Of a stretch of DNA of 64,000 bases, positions 33,827 through 45,557 are shown one piece after another. A program made the translations under genes and the position numbers. Origin of the DNA: Parastagonospora avenae f. sp. tritici 18332-5. Taxonomy: Eukaryota; Ascomycota; Dothideomycetes; Pleosporales; Phaeosphaeriaceae. The stretch lies in assembly GCA_022559985.1 (NCBI GenBank), contig JAFJTR010000042.1, positions 1 to 64,000 of the forward strand, read 5' to 3'. Under the pieces are notes generated by a model that was not told the origin of the DNA, made no database searches, and saw only the letters and a program-made list of their open reading frames with translations. Position 1 is the stretch's first letter. Every line of letters starts with the position of its first letter.

Positions 33827-35926
33827 CTACAACTTCGCCTTCGGCACATCGAGCGTAGGCAGCATCATATCCCTAATATCGCCCGCCGCCTCATTGAGAT
33901 AGAAGCTCATCTTCTCCTAAAAAACAGTTAGCTCTGCGCATCAACCCACTCCACTCAGGAAGGAATAAACTTACGGAACCCAACCCCTTACTGCAAACAT
34001 TAAACTGAATGCTATTCTCATTAATCATATACGCCAGCCCCCACCCGTCATCCACAACCTGACTCCACCCATACCCGTTGAAGTACTCGCTGCTCAACTG
34101 GCTCGAGCTGATAAACCACGTCGAGCTGTAGCTGTAAGCGGGATCCTGGTAGAGCGCGGGCACCTCCTCGCCGGCCTCCAGACATTTCTTGAGCCCGAAG
34201 AGATGGCGGTCCACGCCCCGGCCGTCGCTGGCGTCGCTGATATACTTGACGTGCGCGTCGAGCGCCGCGCGGAAGAGTTTCTGGCACTCCTCCGGGGTCG
34301 CGTCGGAGCCATTCATCGCCGCGCAGAAAGCGACGGATTCGTCAGACACGGTGCGGCATGTTTCCGTGCGGCCCTGCTGGAAGCGGCGCGTCGCGGCCGA
34401 TTCGTACGTCGGGCGGTTCTTGCCGTAGAACTTGTGGTACGCGAGTTGAATCACCATCTGCACGTAAGCGTCGGGGCTGCATTTGAATTTCTTAATCAGC
34501 CCTTTGCCGTAGCCCTGGTATGCCTGGACACGCAGCTCGTGCGCGCCGATTTGGCGGGAGAAGTGGGATTGCGCGTCGGAGATGTCTTGTTTGAGCTCGG
34601 CGTTGATGTCGAAGCGCAGGGGCTTGGGGTTGGGAAGGTCGGAGCGGATGTTTGGGTCGTCGAAGGGGAGGGCGTTCGTGAAGATTTGCTGGTTGGCGTA
34701 GTCGTTGAGGCGGTGTGTGGGGGTGCCGTCCATCATCGAGTGCTCGCCCATGAAGCCCGAGGTACCGTTGTCGTTGACGATGAATTGAAGGGGCTTGTCG
34801 AACCAGCGGTTAGAGCCGTCGCCGTGCCAGTACTGGTGCGCGCGCTCTTCGAGGGTGACGGGTGATGCGTCGTCTAAGCAGACGATGAAGGAGGCGGCCT
34901 CAATGTCCTTGACGGATGCGGCGTTGTTGTCCGAGGCGGCCTTGAGCTTGGGGTATACATCTGACCAGACATCGCGATTTTGTGATGTGAGGATGCCGAC
35001 TGCGGGCGACTTCTCGGCCTTTTCGTAGACGCGCTCAAACTGGAGCTGGAGCTCGCTGGTGTTCAGCTGCTTGCCATTGATCTCGTGGGGAATCTTCCAG
35101 AACTGGTTCTTGCGGATGGCAATGATGTGCTGATTCTCCTTGAAGTTGTATTTGACACCAGTGTCTGACGGCTTCTTGGGGACACGACAGAAGTTGAACA
35201 TGAACTCATACGAGCTCATGGCCATGGGCAGCTTCTTCATGTACTCGGGCTCCAGACTGCCATTGTCGACCATCTTCTTGAACTCAAGAACTGCAGTGGA
35301 AATGGCAGCTGCGCGCTTGGCGGGATTTCTCCGCTTCTTGTCGTCGCGGTGCGAGTAGAAGTAACTGACATACGGCACAACCGGGTCGCGGTAAGCCATG
35401 TATGCTGCCTCATTCCACCAGTCATAAATCCAGTTCTTCACTTCTGGGCGTTCTCTCCGCTCCACGAGGCGCTTCTGGAGTTTCTCTCCGGGCCCGCCAG
35501 GGGCGACAAACTCGTTGACGGCTTTTGTGGTCGCATCGTACTCGCTCTGGGAGAGGAGCGGGTGAACGGATTTGAGGTAACGCTTGGCGGTCTCTTCAAG
35601 CGTGGGGACTGGGAGACGCGGGAGGGACTCCTCGAAGCGCAGCATTGCACCCTTGCTGTGGTCCTCCTTGTAGCCTGCATTTTGGCCATGTCAACATCTG
35701 TAGTCTGAAAGTCGCATATAAATAATGACAGCTGTCACGTACCTGCTGGCAGAGAAGACTGCTTCCGCGCTGGTGCCATTGCGAAAAGCTATCACAAAAC
35801 CATTAATTTTCACATCCTACCAACACTCCCGCGCTCCCAAATACATACCCTAGGTGTTTGCTGTGCTAGTGTAGGTCTGCGAAGGATCGAGGCGGGCACT
35901 CGCGCTCGTGCAACTCTGCTAAACAT
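33827..35926 (-). CDS. CAT2: Carnitine O-acetyltransferase with dual mitochondrial and peroxisomal signals
   Basis: Moves acetyl groups between CoA and carnitine so that acetyl units can pass between peroxisomes and mitochondria. Exons 35926-35849, 35788-35743, 35674-33975 and 33916-33827; 637 residues. Exon 1 encodes a basic presequence (MFSRVARARVPASILRRPTL). A second in-frame ATG at 35779 (MAPARKQSSLPAG) would give a form without it. The body has the choline/carnitine acyltransferase signature: LPRLPVPTLEETAKRYL, the catalytic His in FMGEHSMMDGTP, and the conserved region GYGKGLIKKF. The last 90-nt exon ends VPKAKL, a PTS1; the exon is essential because reading through the intron loses it. 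Alternative initiation therefore predicts mitochondrial and peroxisomal products from one gene, as known for yeast CAT2 and Aspergillus acuJ. Confidence 0.93.
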
Positions 35927-38758
35927 CACAAATGAATGTGTGAAAGGGAACAACAGAGTAGGACACGTTGAAACGAGGATGGAATTTCAAAGCTTCAACC
36001 ACCTCGGCGAATCTGAGCACGCGCTGGGTTTGTCGGCGTTGCGTAACGCGTGACTACTGCCGACCGCTGGGGGAGCTGTCAATCGTCGCGAAATGTACCG
36101 AGGTTGTCGGGGAGAGCTTAGGCCCTGCCGTCTGACGTCGTTTGAGACAGGAGCCGCTAGACCGATGGCAGATATTGTTGATCGTGTGCGCGTTGTGTGA
36201 TGCACGTCGCAAAGGGATTAGATCTTAATAATCAATCTTCCTCGATATGAAGGCGTTGTGGTGTTGGAACAGAATTCATGGTCGTTCTTTCTGCACCTCT
36301 CCCCTCCAACCCCACATGCCCCAAGAGCCGCCTCAGGCTGGTTGCAGCACAGACGCAGCGCTCCGGCACGACCAAGTGGACCGAGGGTCCGCAACTTCGC
36401 ACGATAATTGTCGCAGCCTCTTGTTGTGTACAGAATGCTTCACACGTCGTCCGAGGTTTCGTACGAGCGATGGGCTTCAGCCACACATACACAGCAGCGC
36501 AGCTAGCCTCAGGCGTCCATCACATGGTTGCAAATTCACATGTTAGGACGCCATCATATAGAACACACAATATTTTAGTTGTGTGCTAAGAATCGCAAGC
36601 ATCGAGTACGGTGTGGAGTTTACCATCACATGCACTTTGCAACACCTTGCCCAAAATGCCAGCGCCTACAGAATTTACGCTTACTTCTGGCGTGGACGAG
36701 AAAAGCGATTGACAGCCATGTCGTGAGAGGCTACGTGTCGAAAGCTGATGGATTACAAGTAGTGAATTAAAATAAGCTGATTTTCTCTAGTGCAGGGTGT
36801 TGAGAAGCCTTTGATAAATATGGGAGTATCATTTAATGAGCTGAAACCACTCTGCCCTCGCCTCATACCTTTGGCGAACAGTCTGAACACCGGAGCCATG
36901 CGAACAGGTCCACCAAAGAATCTTCCCATGACTTCCACTGGCAGCAAAGAACTCACCGCTTCCATATAGTCGATTCCGACTAGCGAATGCCTCTTCTGAT
37001 CGTGAAGGCTGCGTCTCATCTAACGATCTACATCACAAACTACACAAAACACGGAAGTGCCACTGAGTATATTCGCCCTGGTCGTCTTGGTGCAGTCGTT
37101 GAAAGTGGGTGTCATGTCGAGGTGAGAACATCTATACGTGGAGTGTCCGCGTGGATAAATATGCAAAGGCTTTCTGAGGACAAGCGGAAGTGTAGATCAT
37201 ACGAATAGTGATGTGGTACAGAGGATGGTTCTCTTATGGGGTCCCAGAGCGTAAGTGGGGAAGCGTAATGTACTGCAGTGGGTGCTTATGGAGCATAGGT
37301 GTATGCAGGTTGATAAGTGGGTGGACGGCAAGGCGGGGAACCGGGAGGACGTGTTGTAGTGGAGGTGCTGTGTGGCTGAGTTGCATCTTCTGGGTTCTGG
37401 CATGTATGTTGTATGCGAATGAACTTGGCGAGATTGTGATCATACGATGATCAGGCTGCTGCCACTGCCACACGTTTGGAGAATTACTGCAGCGATGCAT
37501 ACCGCTGAGAGGGAGCAGGCGATGCTAGAACAGCGATCTGTCTCTCGAATCTCCTGAATTTTCATCACTGCTGAAAGAACGTTCGATCACTGTCTCGTGG
37601 CTTTCCCAGATGCGAAAGAGATCTCGGAAGTAATGTACCGCCTCGTTTGGTCGTGTTCGCTGTCCTGCTGTGGACTTAACCGCCCAAGCCCTGCTCTTTT
37701 ACATTTGTGTGAGAAACCTCAACCGAAAGTGCACGATAGTGGCGCGTAGAACATCGAAATGTGGACTTGACATGGCCAAAACTGTCGAACAGATGCAAAA
37801 CACCTCTAGCGGATGTTGGGTGGGGTGGATGAGTTCCGGTCAGCTAATCAGCGGTGTAATAGTGCTGTAGCTGCATGTCCGCTCTAGTCCTGTGCCGACT
37901 AATATCTATGAAAGGATTTCAATCGCTAAAGTGCCTTCCTCTTTGGTGTAGCCCTAAACGAAGGATACAGGTGTGGTATTGGTGCATGTTCTAGTCATTG
38001 TTGAAGTGCGGAGGGGGCCGGGTCGCTCTTTTCGATGTGTTGCAATTCAGGGTTTGGTACACGCAATGTTGCCAGAAATCAAAGCTTTGATCAGCGAGAC
38101 TCTCCGAGTAATCTCCTTCATTTCCGAGTCGTCCTCGAACAAAAGCCGTCGTCATTGCGTGATGAGCTCACCGGATGGTTTTCCGTCGGGAAAGGCGGAG
38201 ACGCAATTTGCGGGAAGTTGCGCGGTGTTAAACTTCTTCTGGCTAGCCAGACCCTTGACCTACATCACCATGCATCTTAGCAACCGAACATTCACCTTCT
38301 CCGCATCTCTCTCCTGATAGATTTCACACCTGCGGATCCGCTAGAACCGACAAAAGACTCAAGCCCTCCGCAAGTGCTTCCCACGATCCACTTGCCAGAT
38401 CACGCCGTGTTTCACCGCCAGCATAAGAATAGGACGTGCGCCCCAGCTTTGCGTGACAAGATCGAATGCACGGAGATCTGGGCCGAGCTCTGACATACGA
38501 AATTTCTGCGAAAGACCCGAAGTCTTGACGCCAATCAACAAAATTTACTCCTTTACTCGTTTCGCGCCTCATTTGTGTTGAGTACAAATGCGATCCGACT
38601 CCCTTGCGACAAATTAACCTGAGCGACAATATTCCAAGCGACTTCATTCTTCTTCTACTCCTATTGACCATAGCAACCTTCCACTGCGCCATTTTCCAAT
38701 AGACCTCCCTACCCAGCATATCTACCTGAGCGACATACTTTCCACTGCGACCTCATAC
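35927..38758. other. Long intergenic region without recognisable genes
   Basis: About 2.8 kb between the divergent promoter of the carnitine acetyltransferase (-) and the F-box-like gene (+). I checked the open frames at 36247-36589, 36753-37019, 37973-38317 and 38324-38719: none has a domain, a credible start context or a consistent splice pattern. A looser set of TGCGAC/GAGCGAC copies appears from about 38620 and leads into the minisatellite. Confidence 0.45.
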
Positions 38759-38842
38759 CTTGCGACAAACTCCCTGCGACAAATTCCCTGCGACAAACTC
38801 CCTGCGACAAACTCCCTGCGACAAACTCCCTGCGACAAACTG
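38759..38842 (+). repeat. 14-bp minisatellite
   Basis: About six copies of the unit TGCGACAAACTCCC, one with an internal T (AAATTCCC), directly upstream of the F-box-like gene at 38930. Degenerate copies continue as TTGCGAC to about 38890. The unit length is not a multiple of three and the tract lies in the leader or promoter region. Confidence 0.85.
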
Positions 38843-38929
38843 TTCCTTGCGACTTGCCTTGCAACGACAAGCCTTGCGACAACGACCCAACACTACCTCC
38901 TATCAAGAACCCATTATCCAAAACCCACG

Positions 38930-40270
38930 ATGTCATCCCACCAAGCAATTCAACCCTTCCGCTTTCTGGACCTGCCCGGCGAGATCCGCAACAATGTTTA
39001 CGACCTGCTTCTATGCTCCTGGAACGATGAGCCCGAACATGACCCACATTCCATCAGCAAAGTAAGCAGGCGAAGCCTAAGCTACCCGGCATCACCTCTT
39101 CTACGTGTTAGCAAGCAAATCCACAGCGAAGCTTCCGACTACATGGTGAAGCGCAACCAATTTGTTCGCGTCACGTGCCGCGGTCTAGACGTACGGAATC
39201 TGTTCCTCGCGGATGGTATTCCAGTTGTCTCCGCGAATCCACACGAAGTCAGCCGATTCCAAGGCTACGTTATGCATATGACGCTATCCAAGCCCATGTT
39301 TGCGCCCAGCCCATTCGCCTTTACGGAGTACGAAATGATGATGCTCCGCGCTGATTTGCCGAATCTGTGCGGCAAGCTCGATGTCGAAAGCGTTATGACA
39401 GACGCTAATGCGACCACGAGCGAGCACACTTCCCTTCATGCGAGCATCAACTTCAACTACGCATATTCCCGATTCTTCACGCCAAAGATCCAGGGGCACT
39501 TGTTGCAGCCCATAGCAACCCTGCTCCGCGGTGTGCCTAATTTGAAGATCACCGGTCCTGTTGACGCCACTCTTGCCAAGACGGTCTCTGAAGAGGTTGC
39601 GAAACCCCGCTGGACCGATCCTGAAGCAACCCTCGGCGAAATCCACACCGGTGTTGATGTCGGTAAACGTCAATGGCAGCAGAACAACTACTACACCGCC
39701 GCCGAATCGTGGAACTACTCCATGCGCACACTTGAGCGCATGCGCCACAGTTCCTCGTGGCTCGGTCTCCAGAAGACTGGCGGCGAAGACTTTGTGAACA
39801 AGACTGCTGATCTTTATTTCACGCTCAACCTCCTATCCGCAGCATTTCTGCAAGTCGACATGGGCAGTGACCTCGCACAAACCGCACTTGTCGGGCACAA
39901 TGGAAAGGCGTCGCTACAACATCTGCGCAAGTGTGAAACAGCGAGTGCGCGCTTCGCTCAGCATGCTGGTGCGACTTGGATCCCAAGTAACCAGCAGCAG
40001 GGCAAGATGATGTACCGCCAAGCCAAATGCTTGCGATTGATGCGCGACGGCGCGGCGAGAGTAAAGGCTGTTACACTTATCGAGCAAGCAGTGACTCTGG
40101 CGCCCAACGACATGGCGATCAGAGATGAAAAGGATGCAATTTCGTGTTGGAATGAGGAGATTGAGGAGGCAATGCGTAGTCTTGAAGAGCAGCAGACGGA
40201 AGTCGAGACCGTCCAGAGCGGTTCAGTGTGGTCCAGCATGTGGGCTGCAATTTCTGAACTGGCTGCATGA
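38930..40270 (+). CDS. F-box/2EXR-like protein of unknown function
   Basis: A single-exon gene of 446 residues. The N-terminal FRFLDLPGEIRNNVYDLLL is the LPxExRxxIY-type motif, followed by the usual LLRVSKQIHSEASDYM helix. These two blocks define the fungal 2EXR/F-box-like group, whose role is unknown. The C-terminal half is helical, has TPR-like spacing (AKCLRLMRDGAARVKAVTLI, then MAIRDEKDAISCWNEEIEEA) and ends EVETVQSGSVWSSM...ELAA. The start is chosen because the motif begins eleven residues after it. The promoter carries the minisatellite. Confidence 0.72.
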   Translation: MSSHQAIQPFRFLDLPGEIRNNVYDLLLCSWNDEPEHDPHSISKVSRRSLSYPASPLLRVSKQIHSEASDYMVKRNQFVRVTCRGLDVRNLFLADGIPVVSANPHEVSRFQGYVMHMTLSKPMFAPSPFAFTEYEMMMLRADLPNLCGKLDVESVMTDANATTSEHTSLHASINFNYAYSRFFTPKIQGHLLQPIATLLRGVPNLKITGPVDATLAKTVSEEVAKPRWTDPEATLGEIHTGVDVGKRQWQQNNYYTAAESWNYSMRTLERMRHSSSWLGLQKTGGEDFVNKTADLYFTLNLLSAAFLQVDMGSDLAQTALVGHNGKASLQHLRKCETASARFAQHAGATWIPSNQQQGKMMYRQAKCLRLMRDGAARVKAVTLIEQAVTLAPNDMAIRDEKDAISCWNEEIEEAMRSLEEQQTEVETVQSGSVWSSMWAAISELAA

Positions 40271-40400
40271 AGAAGCATATAAAAGTTATTTTGTAGCGAA
40301 GATACCCAAATGCTATTGCGATATTTCACCCTACTCAAAGACATGTTATTCGTCAGCTTTTCACACTAAAACACGGACTTCACATCTCCCTGGTCAACCT

Positions 40401-42304
40401 CTACTTTCCTCCCATCGCCCTTGCCCTTCGCTGCAAAGACTTTATCTCGACCCCTCCATCCCCACCTACTTCCACCTCGCCATCCAGTTTCATCAAAACC
40501 ATCGGCAGCGTGCTATTTCGCCAAACATGTACTCCGAGCGTGCCCGATTGCCAGACTGTGGATGCGAAAGTTACAAATGCCAGCAGCCAGGTGCATGCTA
40601 GTAGTGCGATCCAGACCCACGATACGCGTATGTGTATCACTGGCGAGTAAGCTTCTCCTAGCATGCCTTGTGTGCCGTTGACGGTGTATGGCCAGTCGCG
40701 GAACGTTTTGGACATTGCTTTGGAGACGAGGTCGAGGGCGCAGGAGATGCGGTTGTTGGGGTAGGCGCAGTGTGTGAAGTTACCTGTCCACAGAGATAGC
40801 AGGGCATCATCCACATCGTACCTATTCTCTGAGCCCTCCTTAACGAAAGTGTTCAAGAGAGACCCCCCTTTAAAATAAGAGCCCTGGAAAGTGTCGGCGA
40901 TGAAGAGGTATATATTATTCATGGTGTCATACCTGACACTAAAATTTCGATCATGTAGACCATGTTCTGCAGCGAATGGGGCAGCAAAATGAACACCCCT
41001 GAAGTCATGACCGAGATCATAGCCGTTCCAAGACCTAATTACTTCCTCATTGTATGGCGATTGCGAGTCTACGTCAGACCTGCTATAATGTGATTTGATG
41101 CTCTGGATACATGGGCCGACCGTGCAGTTTCACGCTAGATACTTTGGATGTTCGTAGGGATCAAAATCTCCGCCAATCATTGCCTTGTCTGGGTCAACAT
41201 CTAGGTAGAAAGACACAATTTGACGCGGTTCGTAGGTGGATACCTTGTACCAGGGCGAGCTCAGGATCGCGAAGAAGTCTCCGAGTATGTGGCCATAGTT
41301 GATCGTGTAGTTGAGACTGATAGTGCCAGAAACGCCTTTCCAAGCCATCCCTGTGGGAACTGACAACGTGAACTGATATTCTGACACATTGCCGGGAGGG
41401 GTCTGAGTGAAATGAGCTGTAATATCTGCGCAAGATGTACACATTCCTATACTTGCCACTGGAGGCCAGTCGCGTTCTCTCGTACTGCAAACATGACGTG
41501 GCTCAGCCCAAACAGGTCGGACATGAGAGCTATGTAATGCATTGAACACATTAGATCTTATGGCGGGATTGAAGGCCATGACTAGTCACTAAATTAGCTG
41601 CCATGATAAAACAAATTCTGTTATCCTGTGCGAATTGACATTGATTACCGGGATAGCCCAGCTGGTCGTAGACCGAGCTATTGGCGACGAAGGCAATTTG
41701 AGCAGGGTCTAAAACATGCTTTGTGTAGTAGCTAACTAACATTCGTACAAAAGGGTCAAATGTGACACTGAGGACGATGCCCAACGCACATTGGGTCGCG
41801 AAGTATCTTCACGGATGTCAGCATGCGTGTGGAACAAGCTCTGTATGGCGAAATGTACTGCGCCTTGAGTTTCCAGATGAGCCGCAAACTACCACTAAGC
41901 CCATTTGTCGCAGCATCGAAAGCATCCATATCGGCCAAAGGCCTCTCCCTCTTGGCAAGCGGCACGAGTAAGTATAGTCTGGCAAGTGTATCCAACCAAG
42001 AAACTACCGAGTTTGCTGATATGCCGTTTAGACGACATGCGACATTGACTGAACCCGGTTCACTTGAACAGTGCGTACCAGCAGCTGCACATGATGGCTG
42101 CGGCTTGTTGTCCAGGGAAGAAAGGAGGACGGTTATCGTGATGAGTGCAGCGGCAGATACCACTAGGCTGACGACTTCCCACATCCACCAGTCGGTTGCG
42201 CGCAGTGTTGTCAAATTTTGGTTAGGCCTGATGCGAGTATCTTGGTGCTCTTCCGAGCTCAGCCCGGTCAGCTCCCATGGATCAAATTTGTCCGGAATGT
42301 TCAT
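40401..42304 (-). pseudogene. DUF3176-type membrane protein, interrupted by a stop codon
   Basis: DUF3176 proteins are fungal membrane proteins of unknown function. The relic keeps DWWMWEVVSLVVSAAALITI (first membrane segment), RERPLADMDAFDAA, the membrane/loop segment LGIVLSVTFDPFVRMLVSYY (read across a gtacat...gtgaag intron), the Cys-rich MCTSCADIT segment and a C-terminal membrane span VSWVWIALLACTWLLAFVTF. Frame and splicing can be followed throughout (introns near 41850 and 41600), but an in-frame TGA at 41132-41130 splits HPKYLA from NCTVGPCIQ. Trp (TGG) is expected there, so one G-to-A change explains the break. A block of about a dozen residues also seems missing between LYLLVPLA and KRERPLAD. 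Start assumed at the ATG at 42304. Confidence 0.72.
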
Positions 42305-42779
42305 GACTTTGGCCAAGGAAGTCTTGAAGAAGCCCTTGAATGCGTGTGCGGTAAATGCCTCGTACTTACAATTGGAGGTGGAGTACACAAAGAGAGGCGG
42401 CTTGGACGACCATCGGAGGCTGGTCAAGACTAATCTATGCCGTGCAACTCAGATTTGAATCACAAGATCATTCGCCAACTAAAAGGCAGTACTACTCGAA
42501 TGTGGCACAGTTGCAGATAGTTGTATGAGCTTAGCGTCAGTGTAGCCGTTGGATAGGGTAACCTTCGTACCTATGTCTTGTTCCTTAGCGCTAGATATGC
42601 GGTTAACAAGCAATTAGTACTGCATATCACCGTCAAAAGATTAACAAGATTCGACAACGACATTATGCATAGCTCCTACTTTATGACCCTAAAAAACCCT
42701 GAGACCTCCCTTCTCCGCAAACATTACCCGTTGCATCAAGCGTGAAAGAAAAGAAAAGTTGATGGATCTCAGCACTTTT
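42305..42779. other. Intergenic between two minus-strand genes
   Basis: Promoter of the DUF3176 relic and 3' UTR of the trypsin gene. Upstream of 42304 the frame stays open to 42427 but has no ATG. Nothing else recognised. Confidence 0.45.
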
Positions 42780-43680
42780 TTACAAGTTGGCAGAGATGAA
42801 AGAAGTAAGGGAGCCAACCCTGGAGTAGACACCGGGGAAGTTGGGCTGAGCGCAGCCCTCGCCCCAAGAGACGATACCGACGAGCTGCTTGGAAGAGGTG
42901 ATGATGGGGCCGCCGGAGTCACCCTGGCAAGAGTCCTTTCCACCGGCGGTGAAACCAGCGCAGAACATGCGGTCGGTGACGGAGAGACCGATAGTAGAGT
43001 ACTGGTTGCGGCAAGTGGTGCGCGCAACAACGGGCACATCGACCTTGCGGAGCGTGGCAGGGCTGCCGCCACCCTGGGAAGTAGCACCCCTTCATCAGTG
43101 TTAGCGAAGTGTAAATTATTTGGATGGTATGGTATTCTTACCAGCCGGCGACGGTCAGGGTAGTTCCAGCAGCGGGGTCGTTGCCAGAAGCAGCAATGGA
43201 TGCGTAGCTAATGGTAGAGCTGGTCTGGATGGGAGTCCTGAGCTTGATGATGGCAATGTCGTTGTCCGAAGTGCGGCTGTTGTAGCTTGGGTGGATGACG
43301 ATGGAAGCGACCTGGGAGGTGACACCGCCGGAGCCACGGTTCTACAAGAAGAGTAAGTAAGATGTCAAGGAAGTCGTCCTCAGAAGATGGTCATTTACCA
43401 GGGAACCAGCACGGACGCTGAAGTCAGTGGCAGTCTCGCCTTGGTAGCAGTGAGCTGCGCTGACAACAGTGTTGGCGTTGATGAGAGAGCCTCCGCAGTA
43501 GTGGCCAACACCGCTCAGCGCAACGCTGACGATGAAAGGCACGTCACCCTGGGCAGCGGCGACACCACCAACGATGTCCTCAGAAGTCTCCTCCCAGTTC
43601 TCAGGGAACTCCTGGGGGATGGCAGCACCGTAGACGAGGGCAGGAACCGCAAGGGCGGCGAGGATGGATTGAGCGTGCAT
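42780..43680 (-). CDS. Secreted trypsin-like serine protease (S1 family)
   Basis: Exons 43680-43399, 43341-43142 and 43089-42780; 263 residues. Signal peptide MHAQSILAALAVPALVYGAA, a short propeptide, then the mature N-terminus IVGGVAAAQGDVPF. The catalytic triad is complete: His in VVSAAHCYQG, Asp in SDNDIAIIKL, Ser in DSCQGDSGGPI. Asp at the base of the S1 pocket (the D of KDSC) predicts trypsin specificity for Arg/Lys. The second intron splits the Trp of VAGWGATSQGGG. Trypsins are typical of plant-associated and some insect-associated ascomycetes. Extracellular protein degradation is the likely job. Confidence 0.95.
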
Positions 43681-44942
43681 GTTGACGGTGGTGGAATTGG
43701 GACTTTGAAGCGAAAGGCTGGGAGGTCGTTGAGCTGAAGAGTGAAGCGACTGACTGACTGGAGGTGCCTTCTACAGACTGCTGAGAGGCCCATTCTTATA
43801 GAATTGAAGTTTCCATGCTCGTATACTCTGTTGTTGACCTGCAGCTACACAATCTTCGCAATCGGCCGCACTGCAAGGTACCAATCGATACTCCAAGACA
43901 TTTCCTACTGGGTTTAACTAACTTCCTTCCATATGTAGCATCGACAAGCCGTGGGAACGTGCGACACTATATCTTGGCAGAGCTTGTAACTTCGGGACCA
44001 CTGAGAGTGCAATGCAGCTGTAGGTACAGTGCAAATGGTTGCTATAGGTGGTATAATCTCCGATCTCCCGGCCGTAGTGGCCGAAAAGGAAGCTCCATCG
44101 AGGTATGGTGTCTGTAAACATGCGCAAACGATTCTCCGATGTCGCGAGTGTACTCCTCCGGGGAGTAAGCGATATTTCAGCCTCAAAGTTCATCGCGTTT
44201 GTAGAGTTGCGCAATCTCTGGTCTTCCAGGACGCAGGATTGACCAGTGGAGGCTCAAAGCAAATGCCTCTGTGATTGTCCCAGTTCCCCGAACGTGTCTT
44301 CATTTGGGAAGTGATCAGCGTACCTAAAAACGTGTGCGGTACTCGCCCTTGGCCAATTAATGCGCTGGCGAAAATAGGTGGCGCACAACGCGGACACATC
44401 GGTCCTGAGTAATGGAAGAAATGGAGCATACCTGAACCTGTGGCTTTGACCTTCCGAATTGAAGTAGGCGTCGCTCGTACAAGCTGAACAGACGTCATTT
44501 CATCATCTTGGCAAGGCAATGCGCAAAGCAATGGGAGCACTGCAATGAGGGCTATCGGAGATGTCCTTTGACGTGATACAGCGGTATCGATTAGCGACCC
44601 CAATGAGGCAAGAGCCAAGTCCGGAGCGTATAGCTTGGCGCCATCTATTACGGAGTGCGCTATCGTGTTTCGGGCATTGCCTCGATTCATGCGAAAGCAA
44701 CTGCCAGAGTCGGTATCTCCCCATATCTTTTCGCACCAAAAACGAAGTCCCGCCCGGCTATTCTGCAGGTAAATACGGACTGGCATCGCGACTTTGCACC
44801 GATATCTTCGAATAAGACCGACATCTCAACATCAAGGAACGAACCTCGGTACAGTCGACACCGGCAACCCTAAGCGCCCACCTCGTGGATCTTTCATGCT
44901 CTCCTGAGTTCCACCAGTCTGAATCGATTCCACAAGTACTGA
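43681..44942. other. Intergenic region with one doubtful ORF
   Basis: The trypsin promoter (CAAT- and TATA-like sequence about 60-110 bp upstream of 43680) occupies the left part. A 198-codon frame on the minus strand (44786-44190, MPVRIYLQNSRAGLRF...) contains a hydrophobic stretch (PIALIAVLPLLCALP), but no family match comes to mind and it could be chance. I do not call it as a gene. Confidence 0.4.
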
Positions 44943-45557
44943 ATGCCAGCTGCGACCTTCACTCCAGGGAGGATCGTTTTCTTGTGTTTGTCGGGCCTTC
45001 TCACGTTGTGGTTGTTGGGATTCTTCCAAACGGGCACCATGGACTCCATCCCTTCCACTTTCACAATTGAGATCGATGGCAAGCCAATCACGAAAGTTGA
45101 TGGCGGGGCTGAAGACCACACCGAAGCAAAGCTGGGAGAGGAGCCAGCTATCTTCAGTCTCAAGGACAGTCGACTTCAATGTGGCGATCGGATCATGGGC
45201 CGTAATCTAGCAGAGAATCGTAGCTTTGGACCTAAGCCAGTGTCATGGTACAAAGCGAACGCAGAGAATGAAAACCGGGTTCAGGCCGTGACTGCCAAGA
45301 AGGAGGGAAACGCGTACCAGCTGCTTTTCGCAAGTACGTTCACAACTTCGATTCTCTGGATCACAGGTATACATGCCGACATGTGCTAAGGCAAGCTACA
45401 GATGCGCCGTTGATGGTGACTGATGAAGGGATGGTCATGGCTGACCTAATGGCACGTAAGTGATCGTGCTAGTCTTGCTGAAGATGTCCCTGTTACAGCT
45501 GCTCACAATGACCCAGGATCCAAATCCGAGGTCAAGGTCATCCTTCAGGAGAACTGA
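44943..45557 (+). CDS. Small single-pass membrane protein, function unknown
   Basis: Exons 44943-45333, 45402-45455 and 45499-45557, all with good gtacgt or gtaag donors and cag acceptors; 167 residues. A single hydrophobic segment near the N-terminus (IVFLCLSGLLTLWLLGFF, residues 11-28) looks like a signal anchor. The rest is soluble and charged: STFTIEIDGKPITKVDGG, SLKDSRLQCGDRIMGRNLAE, ending SEVKVILQEN. I recognise no domain. The three-exon structure stays in frame and removes the internal stop of the unspliced frame, which supports a real gene. Confidence 0.6.

Noticed and set aside
34203..34865. 220-codon frame antisense to the carnitine acetyltransferase
   Set aside because: Shadow frame, valine/arginine/glutamate-rich, no motif.
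44190..44786. 198-codon frame on the minus strand
   Set aside because: One hydrophobic patch but no recognisable family; kept only as a note in the intergenic entry.
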